NCBI RefSeq assembly: GCF_027409185.1
Contig: NC_084472.1
Location: 96,922,427 to 96,986,426 of the forward strand
Direction: 5' to 3'
Length of the DNA stretch: 64,000 bases
From: Cynocephalus volans
Lineage: Eukaryota > Chordata > Mammalia > Dermoptera > Cynocephalidae
In this document: one piece after another, positions 1 through 12,600 of the stretch
Layout of the letters: every line of letters starts with the position of its first letter
How positions within the stretch are numbered: the first letter of the stretch is position 1
Program-made: the position numbers and the translations under genes
Notes under the pieces: generated by a model
Database searches by the model: none
What the model saw: the letters and a program-made list of their open reading frames with translations, nothing else
What the model was told of the DNA's origin: nothing

Positions 1-879
1 CATTTTATTAGGGAAAATCTGAGATCATTTCAGTTGAATTAAGAAAAGGCTGGAAGAGAATTTAATAACTAAAAAGAAATGATCTATTATTCTTCCTTGC
101 CACTGAGAACAAGGGTAGAAACTGGCTCAGAAATGAGACATTTTGTTTAAACATTACAACATACTTTCTCATGTGTGACTTTTGTTACAACTTTTAAATA
201 TACAAATGACTCTCCCATGAATGTCTTCAAAAATAGATGATAGTTGTATGTAGTTGACAATGCCTGCCTAAAGGTTAATAATACCTTATTGTAAGCTATT
301 TCCACGTTTCCAATGTTTTTCCACTTTTTTGGAGTTAAACACACTATTTATTGGCTGCTTTTTTTCTTTGTAAATTTGGCATAACATTTTCTTTTGTGCA
401 ATAGAAACTATTTATAGGCTGCACGATATTTTTCTCTATTATTAAATATTAAGTTACTAATTAAATAACAGAAATCAGAATTATTTACTGACAGAGTAGA
501 CTTTCTAATTCAGGGTTTCTCTAGGATTGCTACCCAATTTTTCTCCATACTCCTCACATCCCAATTGTATGGCTTTTCTATCCAAGGTCCTTGTTTCCCT
601 TGTTGGAGATATACGGACTTTCCTTCCCACTGATTCCATTAATACGGCATTTCTTTCAGGATAATGTAAAGCAGTATACAGTTATTCTTTTGCTAGAGTT
701 ATTATGGAAAACGGATAAACTTAAAGGGTAGACTTTCCTAGTACCATTCCTAGTACTTTACCAAGGTGCATGTGAATATAACTGAAATAGAATATTCCAA
801 CTTCATTCATAGTGCTGAGTTATTATTAAAGCTAAACTTGTGTAAAGGTGTTATTATAGTGAACTAAAGAGTCTTTTTT
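1..879. other. Intergenic DNA downstream of TUSC3
   Basis: AT-rich sequence with no open reading frame of note and no repeat that I can name. Nothing supportable was found. Confidence 0.5.
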
Positions 880-986
880 GGCCAGCTGGTTAGCTCAGTT
901 GGTTAGAGCATGGTGCTGATAACACCAAGGTCCAGTGTTCGGATCCTGTACTGGCCAGCCACCAAAAAAAAAAAAAAAAAAAAAAA
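880..986 (+). repeat. CYN-type tRNA-Ile SINE
   Basis: The head has an A box (tagctcagttggttagag) and a B box (gttcggatcct) and reads like tRNA-Ile, including a gat anticodon-loop triplet. The tail is A(23) at 964-986. A short direct repeat around gtctttt flanks it. It resembles the tRNA-Ile SINEs of colugos. It is not a tRNA gene: the acceptor-stem ends are replaced by gccagcc and a poly(A) tail. Confidence 0.85.
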
Positions 987-3900
987 GTCTTTTGGGTTTA
1001 ATATTCAAATACAATTAATGTAAACCCAGAAAAAGAACTTTTAAATGCCTCATCTGTATTCATTGTTCTGTATCTAACAATTCAAGCAGAATGATATGCA
1101 TAAAGAGTTTCTTGCTGTAACTTTCATTCCCAGATAATCACGTTAGCCTAACAATATTAATTTCTGGAGACAACTCCTTCTGTGGCCAGTTACAGGCCCT
1201 ATTCTATAAGGAAAAGGTACACTTTGGGAAAAGTACATGTGGAAATATACACTTTCCCTATGTGGTATAAGATCTAGGTTAATAAAGACTCTAAATGATG
1301 GCATACGGCATCTAGAATTATGGCTGTGCCTATCTGAAACAGAAAGGATAGAGACAAGTTACTGTATTACATAATATTATTTCTGGCTCCTTTTATGTTG
1401 TGCTCAGTATGGTGATGATAAATGTTGAAGGTGGGATAAAAGAGGAAAGATGCTTGTATTTATAAAATCATTTCAAGTCAGGCTTGAATTTGTTCCCCTG
1501 GCATAGCAGATGCTGACTAGTCAATGAAGTCTAATATTAGAGCCTGAAGATTTCCGCCTTGCCTGCTTTTCCATATTCCCAGGATCCTAAAAGGATAGCA
1601 TTCTTGGGAAAATGATTTCCAGTATTGGTAACTCTCTTTCTTACCTCAGGTCAAGTTACCTTAGCATGAATTATAGTTTTCAGAATGAATGTAGTAAATC
1701 AGGTCCCTATGGAAATAAGGTGGGAGAGGCAGCTTTGGTACCTGAAGAGCAATTCCTAATTAGCTGGGAGCAAGGGTGGTGGTAGCCAGTTCTTCTGCTT
1801 GACAGGGTGGGCTCTGAGCCTCTGACGTGAGGGCACGATGGAACTGCTGGGAGGCAAGGACAGGAAAATAAAGATGTTCTTCAACATTCAAAGATCTAGG
1901 CATAGATTCTTTGTGGATCATTTCTAATCTGGTCCATCTACACTGCAGTTACACTAATACCTCCAAGAGACTGACAAACTATACATTGATAGCCTAATTT
2001 CTAAGAACTTTAAAGGAGAATTTCAAAAACGGAAAGAATAATGGCAGGGAGTTAGCTAATCGGCAGCACAGTCCATCAACCTTTGAGCATTTTTTTTTGC
2101 CTCTCTGTGCCTCAGACATCTTTAAAACAAAGTTACATTTGTCTCAACTATATGAAGTTGTAAGGATAAAATGAGGTGATTTATGTGCAAAAATTTTTTT
2201 TAAAAAAAGAGGCATCAGATAAAAAGGAAGCACTACTATTTATATACTTTATATCTGCTTGAGCTCTGAGACCACGTCTATTTTCTTTCACTCACTAACA
2301 TGTAGTGTAGTGCAAACTCAAATTATATTTTCAGGTTGATGTTTAAGCAGCATACACAGAGATGCAGAACACCAAGATACGGTAAAATAAAATCTCCCTT
2401 TATGGATGATAAGGGAGTACAGGAAAGTCATAGAGCCAATTATGCCTTTTTTCCTTTATTTTTGGGCAGAGCTTGGTAACTCTTCTCATACCCCAAAAAG
2501 CGGTTGAGGTAATTATGATACCTCGAATTTTCTGGGTGTTGGTAGACTTTCTTTGGAATGTTATTCTTGATATGACTGGAAGTTGGAGCTTTTAAGCAGG
2601 AGTTGACTTATTCATTAATCCTACCAGAAAAAAGTCTTCTCTCTTTGAATCTTCTATTCTTCAAAGGAAGACTCTAGCTGGAAAATAACTTTGTGAGATT
2701 TAAAAGAAACATGTATATTTTTTGGATTTCACAACCTGCCTGCATCAGGTACGGTGCCACTATTTTATTTTTAAGGCAGAGACAGCAACACACAAAAGTT
2801 ATATGTTCATTTAAAAAAATCATTTAATGATGTTGCACTTTCCTAAAATTTCAGTCTCAATTTTTGCTCCTCATCCTGTTACTCTACCTTTTTCAATAAC
2901 AGCAAAAGATTTAATTTTATAGAAATTTATAGAATATTTTTGAAAGACACTATTTAACATGATTACAATGCCCAAAGAAGTCTTTAAAATAATATGCATT
3001 TTGCAACGAACGGTAGAACACAGAATTGATGATAAAAAGTTACTTTAGTAATATAACTTGTTGCCAATTATAGACTATAGGCATGAGGCAAATATACTAC
3101 TATACATCCCAAAAGAATCTAAGTATTGATTTGAATATCTAGTACAGTAATGCAAGATGTTAATACTTCTTAAAAGCTAAATGCTGGTATTACCATAAAG
3201 GTTTTAAAAGCCAGCTGTGTTGAAACTTACAAATATAATAACTGTGCACATGCAAACGAGAAATTTAAATCATGCATTTCAAGATACCATAGGACTGAAC
3301 TTTGAAAACAGTATGCTGATACATCCAGTACTGCAAAGATGCTCTGAAAATAGTATTTCCTATGTATGAAGCAACAGCCTTCTTTCCCAGAGGAAAGAAG
3401 AATGGTAAGCCCTGTGCTCACGTTAAGATATTCACCCCTTCATACAGGAAATGGAAAATGTTAAAGATTAAACTGCCTTTTTCCCTGAGAGGTCATAGAA
3501 AAAAAGTGTAGTTACATGATCATAAATAAAACTGAGGCTCCAGAAATTTTTTAAAAAGAGCTTTAAAATTAGATCAAATGATGACATGAAAGCAAATACT
3601 AGTTAAGACCTTTTCGGGGCTACTCCCCTTTCCACGGTGACCAGCTAATGGTGCTTTATCATGTAGAAACTACTCTGCTTTTGAAGAGCAGTGAATTGGA
3701 TAAACACATCTTTTCTATACCTCCAAACTACACAGTAAAACTTAAGAATTAAAAAACCATTAACTAACCTTATCCTCATCATTTAATCTGATTACCTTTT
3801 TCTGCACTGGTTTGATTATCTTGTGCTCTGTCCATTTTCTCTTGCTTTCCACACTAATAAATCTATTTACTCCTACACAAAGGCACCATACAGTAGGAAA

Positions 3901-4082
3901 AAGCACATTCAGAAGCTATGCCTCCTTTCCTTAAGAGAATCAAATGTTGCTTTTCACCATTATGGACATTATATATACATATATATATATATATATTTTA
4001 GGTATATCTTTAAATATATATATATACACACAGAGAGAGATAAATATATACAGATTTTGGTCAGGCAATTCAATTTGTAGAT
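987..4082. other. Intergenic stretch with a MIR-like fragment and TA/GA microsatellite
   Basis: A weak MIR-like segment lies at about 2085-2190 (gcctctctgtgcctcag, aggataaaatgag). A TA-rich microsatellite with a short GA run lies at 3966-4045, next to the broken end of the old L1. The rest shows no recognisable feature. Confidence 0.4.
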
Positions 4083-5772
4083 CATTGGGGGGAGTACGGC
4101 CATCTAAATAATATTAAGTCTTCCAGTGAATGAATACAGGATGTCTTTCCATTTGCTTAAGTTTTCTTTCTTTCAGCAACGTTTTGTATTTTTAGTTTGT
4201 TGGTTAAATTTATTCTGAAGTATTTTATTCTTCTTGATTCTATTATAAATAGAATTGTCTTATACCCTCTTTCAGATTGTTCATTGCTAGTGTATAAAAA
4301 TACAACTGTTTTTGAATGTAAATCATGTATCTAGCAACTTTGAATTTATTTCTAATATTAAAAAAATTTTTTAGGATATATATATACAGAGAGATCATGT
4401 CGTCTGTAAATATAGTTTTATGTTTTCCTTTACAATTTGGTTATCTTTTTCTTGCCTAATTGTCCCGTCGAGAACATACTTTTATCGTACAATGTTGCAT
4501 AGAAGCTGTGATCATCCTTACTATGTTCTTGATTTTAGGGGTGAGAGCTTTACATCTTTCATCTTTGAATATGTTAGCTGGGAGCTTTTCACAAATGCCC
4601 TTTAACAGATTGAGAAAGTTCTCTCCTAATTCCTAGTTTGAGCATTTTATTTTTCAATCATGGATGTGTATTAAATTTTGTCAAATGCTTTTTCTGCATC
4701 AACTAATATCATTATTATCTTTTCCCCCTTCATTTTATTAATGTGGTATGTTACATTGATTTTCATATCTTGAACCAACTTTGGATTCCTGGACTAAATC
4801 CCACTTGGTTATGCTGTATAAAATCTTTACTTAATAGGCTGCTGGATTAGAGTTTATAGTACTTTGAGGATTTTTGCATAAGGTATACCAGTCTGAAACT
4901 TTCTCAATAGTGTCTTTGGCTTTTGTATCAGGGTAATGCTGGCCTCATAAAGTTAGATAGGAAGTGTTCTGTCCTCCTCTATTTTTTGGAATAGTTTGAG
5001 AAGGATTGTGATCATTCTTCCGTAAATGTTTAGAATAATTCACTCATGATGTCTCTGGTCTTAAATTTTTCTTTATTGGGAGATTTTTGATAACTGATTC
5101 AATCTCTTTGCTTGTTATAGGTCTGTTCAGATTTTGTTTCTTCAGTAAGTTTTGGTTGTTTGGGTGTTTCTAGGAATTTGTCCATATCACCTAGGTTATC
5201 TGATTTGTTGGTGTACAATCATTCATAGTATTCTCTTCTAATCCTTTTTAGTTCTGTAAAGTAGGTGTTAAAGTTCCTACTTTCATTTCTGATTTATGTA
5301 ATTTTTTTTTCTTAGTCTAGCTAAAGGCTTGTCAATTTTGATCTTTACAAAGAACCAACTTTTGGTTTCATTGACTTTACTTATTTTAACTGTTTATCTC
5401 TGCTCTAATCTTTTATTATTTTCATCCTTCTGCTAGCTTTGGGTTTAGTTCACTCTAATTCTAGTGTGTTGTTTAATTCCCACATAGTTTTTTCACGATT
5501 TTCCCAGTTTTCCTTCTGTTACTGATTTTTAGTTTCTTCTGTTACTGATTTTTAGTTTCATTCCATTTTGGTTGGAGAAGATACTCTGTATGATTCCAGT
5601 ATTTTAAAATTTAAAATGTATCTAAAATATGTACTATCCTAGAGAATATTTCATGTGCACTTGGGATGAATGTGTATTCTGCTGCTGTTGGTGGAGTGTT
5701 ATGTATTATGTTAGCTCTTATTGGCTTAGAGTAATGCTTTTGCCTTCTATTTGCTTATCCTTTTGGTTACTA

Positions 5773-5854
5773 TGAGGGTACTACAAAAAGTTCATGGAAA
5801 AATAGAATTAAAAGGTAATGGCTATCTTTCCACAAACTTTTTGAAGTACCCTTG
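5773..5854. mobile_element. Mariner-type MITE, copy 1
   Basis: This is an 82-bp near-palindrome. The left end is tgagggtactacaaaaagtt and the right end is its inverse (aactttttgaagtacccttg). It is flanked by TA dinucleotides at 5771-5772 and 5855-5856, the target duplication of Tc1/mariner transposons. It inserted into the old L1. The terminal sequence recalls the HSMAR2 group, from memory. Confidence 0.75.
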
Positions 5855-7198
5855 TATTTGCATGGAATGTCTTTTTCCATCTGTTTGCTTTCAACTTCTC
5901 TGTGCCTTTCGATCTAAAAGTCTCCTGTAGATAGCATACACATGTTAAAATCCACTTTGCCAATCTGTACTTCTCAATGGAGCTTCTAATGAATAATTTA
6001 AATTTAAAGTAATCACTGATAAGGACTTCTGTCATTCTGCAATTTGTTTTCTCTGTCGTTTATCTTTTTTTGTTACTCAGTTCTCCCATTATTGCTTTCT
6101 TATGTTTAGTTGACTTTTTTTCTGTGTACCATATGACTCCTTTCTGAAGACCTTTTCTGCATATTTTTAATTTCTTAATGGTTACCCTTGGGATTCCAAT
6201 TAACATATTAAATTTGCAATAATCTAATTTGCATCAACACCAATTTAGCTTCCACGGTATAGAAAAACTCTGCACCTGTACAGCCACATCCATTCCCCTT
6301 TATGCTGTTATTGTCACAAATTACATTTACACATTTTGTACATTTTAACACAGATTTGTAACTTTTGTATTATGCTTTTGTCTTTTAAATCATATGGAAA
6401 AGTTACAAATCAAAAATACAATAATATTGTCTTATATTTAATCTATCTCTTTACCAATGTTCATTTTTTCAGAGGGCTTTGCATTACTGTCTAGTGTCCT
6501 TTCATTTCAGCTTGAAGGACTCCCATTTGCACATTTTTATAGGGTAGGCATGTTTTACAAGCTAGGATACTTTGCCAGATACAGAATTCTTGGTTGACAG
6601 TTTGTTTCTTTAAGCACTCTTGTCTTTTTGCCTTGATGGTCTCTAATGAGAAACTTATTAAACGTTAACTTAAACTTACTGAGGACCTTTTGTAAATGTC
6701 AAATCACTTCTCTCTTGCTGTTTTCAAGATTCTCTATTTTCTGACAGTTTGATCATAATGTGTCTTGGTGTGGATCTCTTTGGGTTTATACAACCTGGAG
6801 TTTGCTGACCTTGGATATTAAATTCATCTTTTCTCAAATTTGGGAAGTTTTTGGACATTATTTCTTCAAATATTCTGTCATTTTCTTTCTCTTCTTTTGG
6901 GACTCTCATTTCACAGATTTGGCATGCTTGATAGTGTCTGACTAGTCTCTCATTCTGTTTTTTTTTTTCTTTCTGTTTCTCAAACTGGATTATGTCCTTT
7001 GCCCTAGCTTCAAGTTCACTGATTCTTTCTTTGGCCTGTTCTGCTGTTGAACCTCTCTAGTGAATTTTCCAATTGTTATCAACTATTGTATAATATACTG
7101 GTTATTACATATTACTATTGACATAATATTATTACTTGATTATTATATTTGTCAACATCAGAATTCCTATTAGGTTCTTTTCTATAACTTCTCTTTAC

Positions 7199-7303
7199 TG
7201 ATATATATGTGTGTGTATATATCTATATACAGGCAGCTGGCCAGCACTGGGATCAAACCTCAGACCCTTGATATTATCAGCACCACTCTCTATCCATGAC
7301 TCA
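7199..7303 (-). repeat. CYN-type SINE fragment
   Basis: Antisense tRNA-Ile-like head (gctggccagcactgggatc, then ttatcagcaccac), preceded by a TG/TA run at 7199-7230 that replaces the usual poly(A). It is inserted in the L1 5' region. The head's far end is worn. Confidence 0.7.
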
Positions 7304-8315
7304 TACTTTTATTTACTTATTTTGTAGACTGGATATTCTGAATATTATAATATGGCAACCCTGGAAATAAGATTCTGCTCCCTTGCCAAGTTTTGTTGTT
7401 GCTGCTTCCTGTATAATTTTTATTTTTCTAAAAAATTTTTGTAAAAACTGTATTCTGTGTTATATGTTGTCTGTGAACTTTCTATTCCATTAGTTTAGTT
7501 TTCAGCTTTCCTTAAGTGCCGGGAGGCAGAAAAGAAAATACCCTCTCCACCTTTGCAGATTGTCTCTGTGCTGGGGCACTCCTTCAACACTTAACTAGGC
7601 TGTTTACAACTCTGCTTTAGCCTTCACTTCCTGATGGGGCTGGGTGTAAACATCAGCAAGAGGTGAAAACTCCAGATCTTCTCAGGACTTTTCTGAGCAT
7701 GCATCCTGCCCTAGGTATGTGCACATCCTTCTTAGAGTCCCTGATATATGTAGGGGCTTTTCGAAGCCCTTATACTCTGAAGTATCTCACTCTGTTTTTC
7801 CTCCCAGATGTTCAGCTGTGTGTCTACTGTTTTGTACCAACCATAATCTTTTGCCTCAGGAGCAGTGGCTTGTTCATTTACCTTTCAATGCTTTGAAGAA
7901 ATTATTCTCTGCATAATCACTTTTTCACCCTGAGAGACTTTCAAGTTAGGTGAAACAAAGGCAAGCCCCCTAGACAGATCAAAACAGACAATATTTCTTG
8001 GGAAAAAAGATCTATTCTGCTCCTTCCAGAACCAGGAAACTACACAAGGAACACAGGCTACTGTCTTCGAGGTGATTCCTAACTGGGGAGGAGAGAGAGA
8101 AAAGGGTAATAAGATAAAACACCATTAAGCTGTCCTGCTGGATATCAGTTGCCTTTTTCTTCATTTAAGCATTTCCCTGGTTGCTGTAAACCTCTGTTTT
8201 CCAGACTTCCAATAAAACTGACTCTGACAGTTTTTGCCGGTTTTCTCAGTGTTTCTAAAGAGAGGTGTGTCCCTGGAGTTCCTCACTCTATCATTTTTGC
8301 TGAAACATATAATTT

Positions 8316-11224
8316 TTAATAAAAATAGACACACCACCATTTGGTGAATCTGACATAATTTTCCTCTTATAGTCTGAATTTGAGATGCTTAATTAAAACT
8401 TTGTATAAATACTAAGACTCTTGTTATATGTTATATATGTATATATTTCAGAAGTAGATAAAAGCAATATGGAAAAATTCATAAGTGATAGATGCTAATG
8501 AATTATATAAGGGAATTTAGGGGCTAATGGATGCCTGCTTGCACCCCTGGAGTATGACTAGCTATGATGCTCACCAATTTCCCACTATTAGAAAATACTA
8601 TTAAATATATTATTGGTCTGACCCAGTATAGTTTCTTGCTGGAATATGAAAATTACCTTGTTTTAATATTTTAAATTTAATGTGCTCTGTGGCCTCTGAG
8701 GAACATTGTCTCCAAGAGTCCATTCAAATATTTTATCACTAGATGCTCTAGCTAATGTTTGCCCCTATCATCAGTCCTTCTTAAAACACAATGTTTAATG
8801 CCATTAATCTCAAAATAAGGATATGTCATACCTTATTTAGAATAACCTCTCTCTTCATGTAACCTTAGATAGGTTCTCATAATAGTAAGAAAGGGAATAC
8901 TTGTCAAGCTTCATAGATACAGCAAGATCTAATCTCTCCAAATCACCATTCATGCTGAATTGTAATTGACAAGAAATATTACTTCATGTAAAAGAAAATT
9001 ACGGTAAGTAGACCACACTATTGGGCTTACTCATGAATATCTAATGCAAGCAACAGTATGCTTAGCAAAATGCAACAAGTTATTCATCAGATGTAACTTT
9101 AAAATGAACTCCTTTGGATGCAATTTCACATGAGAATTTTTCTCTGAGTAGAAAAGTAATTTTTTAAACTCTAAATGAGGATTGTTAAACATATGAACAA
9201 TTTTTATGACAGTTTTCAATACAGTGAACCTGGCTGTAAAGTGACACTGGTGGATATAATATACCAGATACAAATTATTTAATTCTAATTGCTTAGCAAG
9301 GTAAAGATATTACTTTGCACATACTACATTCTTTAAGGAAACTATATTTGAGCCACTCTTTATACTTTTTCCTATAGTACTTTCCAGTAATGACTCAGAC
9401 TGAGACTGTTCATTTCCCCCCTGGAGACACTCCCCTAATGCAACAATTGTCTACAGAGAAGCCACAGCTTTTTAAACTATGAAATTCTGAAAAAAAAAAT
9501 TTTTATCAGTGGAATTGTTTTTAATGTTCAGAGGAAATTACAAAATATAGACTAAAAAACGTTTACTAATATGGAATAGGGAAGTACTCCTTATCTCTGT
9601 CATAGTATCTGAGAATGACCTGACTTCGGTCATGATTAAACACTATTAAGCTTTACAGAAAGATTAGATGAGTTTTGTCAATATCAACTGCATACTAACT
9701 AGAACATAATAATTTTGTGATTTAAGGGAACAAACAAAAATAACTTTGTGTTTATAACTTGTAAAATATGGCCTCAAATTCCATTTGTAATCTCTGAAGT
9801 TCTGAGTGAATGTCAGGGAATATAAAATATTCAATGGATTAAGAATTACAGGTAAAGTGCTCCCTAGCAATAGGCATAGAACAAACGATTACACTCACCT
9901 ATTGCTTTCCCATGAATGCTATTCCAATATGAAATTTATTAATCTATGAATTAGGAAAATTAATGTTATTTTTAATAACAGATTTTGGCATATGTGATAA
10001 GGTTAATACAGCTCTGAATTATTATATAATTTTCACTGAATAATATCATGTTTTGAAAAGACAGCTTCCATCCTGCTAGCACGCAGACTGTTCTGAGATA
10101 TAACTTGATAAACATGCCCCAGTAGGTTTTTATATTTCCCATTTTTCATTAAAATTCATATGTACAAAATAAGTAAACTCAGTGAACGTACACCTGGTTT
10201 GATACTATATAGGTGGAACTCACAGTGAGCAGGATGTTCCATGGTCTATTATCCAGATCTTAAATTAGATAATAAGCCTTAAAGAAACTTATCTTTGAAC
10301 AGCACCACAGAATATGAAAATTCAGGTTTGAGATTCTGAAAGCCTGGTTAACTAGCTTTATTATTATTTTTTATTTTTGTCTTTCAGCTTCCACTACCTT
10401 CTATAGGTCACACAAAATTTACATTTCCTGTCTAATTTACAAGGTTTTTATGAGGAACAAATACCATAATGTATGTGAAGGTGCTTTACAAGATACAAAC
10501 ATAATAATGGTTACACTCCTATATCTGGTTTTCAAGAAGCTTCACTGAGTCATTCACCCATCCACAGATAATTAACCATTTATCTGGATTCAGGGAATGA
10601 GGCTTTGATGGCAAGTTGCTTTCAAAAAACACAAAAGGAAAACGGCCATCATGGGTTAGGTTTGTTCTTATAAATATGGATTCCTGGATGACACTTCTAA
10701 AGTTGGAGAAAGATTAAGTTCTAGTTGTGGTGTGTTGCTTCAATTGCCAGATGCCTTTGAGGCATGTTGATTTAGTGCACGTGTGCTTTAGATTTAGATC
10801 CCAGGAGGAAGCTCCTATTCCTAGGTTAGACATTCAAGTTGTAGATACCATTCGCCCAGCTCCCTGTTTTATACACCTTTATCTACTTATAATTAATAAG
10901 AACAAAACACTATTTGTAACAGTGCACGTCCTTTATAACTGAAACTGCAATACGTATAATTTCCAATACATGATATTTTCATGCATATGCTTTATCCCTG
11001 TACAATACTAAGAATTCTTTAACATACATTTCATTGTTTCCTTTACTAACATTGTGGTTTTCTTTACTAACATTGTGGTTTCCTTTACTAACATTGTGGT
11101 TTTCTTTACTAATGAGTGAACAGTTCTAAAACATGAATTCATAATTACATTGTCATTTATTCAATTCTGTGGCATACATGGAATATAATGCTGGAAAAAC
11201 ACTTTGATGTTTCCTTTGTAGATT
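8316..11224. other. Intergenic stretch just downstream of TUSC3
   Basis: AT-rich sequence with short random reading frames. The only structure noted is the 21-bp minisatellite at 11040-11112. Confidence 0.45.
11040..11112. repeat. 21-bp tandem repeat, 3.5 copies
   Basis: Three full units start at 11040, 11061 and 11082, followed by a partial unit to 11112. The unit is ctttactaacattgtggttt with one extra leading base that alternates c, t, c, t. This gives a 42-bp higher-order period. It lies about 110 bp past the predicted TUSC3 cleavage site. Confidence 0.9.
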
Positions 11225-11429
11225 ATTAAACGTTACCATCCATTTATTATAAATTAAATTTACTAAGAAAACCCACAGTTTAAAAAAAGTATACAAGAAT
11301 AAGCTAGCTTATCACCATGGACAGAGAAAGGAACTCAGGAATTCAAAATAGTATAATGTCAGGAACAGTTTATCTTCATGGCAAATGTTCACTTTATGCA
11401 AATCCACTTGGCTTCATTTAATTAAAAAG
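11225..11429 (-). CDS. TUSC3: TUSC3 last exon: SFLIK ending and 3' UTR
   Basis: The last exon is on the minus strand, with a strong acceptor (tctttctttttcag) at 11430. Joined to exon 24734-24644 it reads AG|C TTT TTA ATT AAA TGA, giving S-FLIK-stop. Coding sequence is 11429-11417 and the stop is 11416-11414. This is the ending I recall for the second human TUSC3 isoform, and it resembles the PYSFLMS end of MAGT1, so it is probably the ancestral form. Joined to the MIR cassette exon, the whole exon becomes 3' UTR. An AATAAA polyadenylation signal lies at 11248-11243. The 3' end at about 11225 is estimated from it, and a second AATAAA at 11161-11156 could extend the transcript. The exon is AT-rich, and its UTR matches my memory of the human TUSC3 mRNA end. 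Confidence 0.9.
11243..11248 (-). terminator. Polyadenylation signal of TUSC3
   Basis: The minus strand reads AATAAA here, about 166 nt after the SFLIK stop codon. Sequence 25-40 nt further downstream is T-rich (gtgtttttcc on the minus strand), as expected for a cleavage region. A second AATAAA at 11161-11156 is an alternative. Confidence 0.6.
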
Positions 11430-12439
11430 CTGAAAAAGAAAGAAAAATATTATGTGCTGAACAAAGAAAACTAAATATGCTTTTTATTCTACTTTAAATT
11501 AGTCATGTAAATATAACATAAAAATGTTATAATTATATTAATTCAAATAACTGTAATTTTATATCAGGACAATTTTTCTAAACTAGTTCCTGTAATGGGT
11601 CAGACTTATGGTGAGAATAGGGTCAAGAGTGAAAAAAGATGCTGACAACTTGATTAGATTTACATAAACACCCCTTTCATTGCTCGCTTACAGCAATACT
11701 TAAATCAGCATTTTAAATGGCATTACAGGAGAAATAAAGGGAATGGAGTGCAAAAAAAAATTACAGGTAGGTCATTTAAATATCCTAAAGCAAATATTTT
11801 TTTCTCATCACTGAATATATGATTTGCTTACATAAAATAATTATTTAAACACTTGGTCTTTTATTAATGTAATTTATAATTTCATTATATTGAACTGCCT
11901 AATGAATGTATAAATAAATCATAAAATTTTCACTAGAGTGTAACAAAACATCAGCACAAATGCTTGTACATATAGAAGTAAAAGGTAACTTTTAAAAAAT
12001 TTCCTTAAGCAAAGACTTAATTTATGAAATTACTTAACTTTGTATAATTGTAATTCAATTTAAATAACATTTACTAAGCTTTTGTTTGATATTTGTACCT
12101 TTCTGCTAAGGTGGAATGTTTGTTTTGAGTCTTGACAAAATAAGACAACTTTGCAAGACAAGAAACAAACCAATTTTTAGCTAAATATTAAAGCAAAGAT
12201 AAAATTAATGGTTACTGTAGTTAAAAAACCATGTAGCTGGAAAAACTGTTCAAACTACTAAGTTTAATATTTGGATGTTTAAATTATAATATCCTGGGCA
12301 TACACTGCTTTGTCTTTCTGAACCTCGGTTTCCTCATTAGTGAAAAGAAGACTTGTATGGATGATCTCCAAAGTTCTTTCCAATGCTCATATTTTATGAT
12401 TCTGGTGATACGTTATGCAAAAAGTAAATATATATTTTA

Positions 12440-12600
12440 AATCATAATATCCTTTATTATAAAACAAAATATATATCTAAATATTATAATTTGTATTATA
12501 TAATATATAATTCATATTATATTTTAAATGTCAAATATATAATAATTCGTATTATATTAATATAATTAAAATGTAAATAAAGTACTATACAATACAAACA
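12440..12600. repeat. AT-rich low-complexity tract
   Basis: Almost pure A/T with repeated tatat, attata and ttatat words. There is no clean period. Confidence 0.7.

Larger units (their letters stand above)
4083..8315 (-). repeat. Old L1 (L1M group), antisense, lacking its 3' end
   Basis: Read on the minus strand, this runs from an L1 5' UTR (right end near 8315) through 5' region sequence (6480-7420) and decayed ORF2. ORF2 covers the endonuclease (5460-5770) and reverse transcriptase (4130-5450) parts. Typical L1M phrases on the plus strand include tcatgtcgtctgtaaata (4396), ttctcaaatttgggaagt (6832) and gatcataatgtgtcttgg (6750). No long frame survives. It stops within the RT region at about 4083, beside a TA microsatellite, so the ORF2 C-terminus and 3' UTR are gone. 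It carries a mariner MITE (5773-5854) and a SINE (7231-7303), both younger. Confidence 0.8.

Noticed and set aside
880..960. Functional tRNA-Ile gene
   Set aside because: Boxes are present, but the 3' end runs into a SINE tail with poly(A) and target duplication, and stem pairs are broken.
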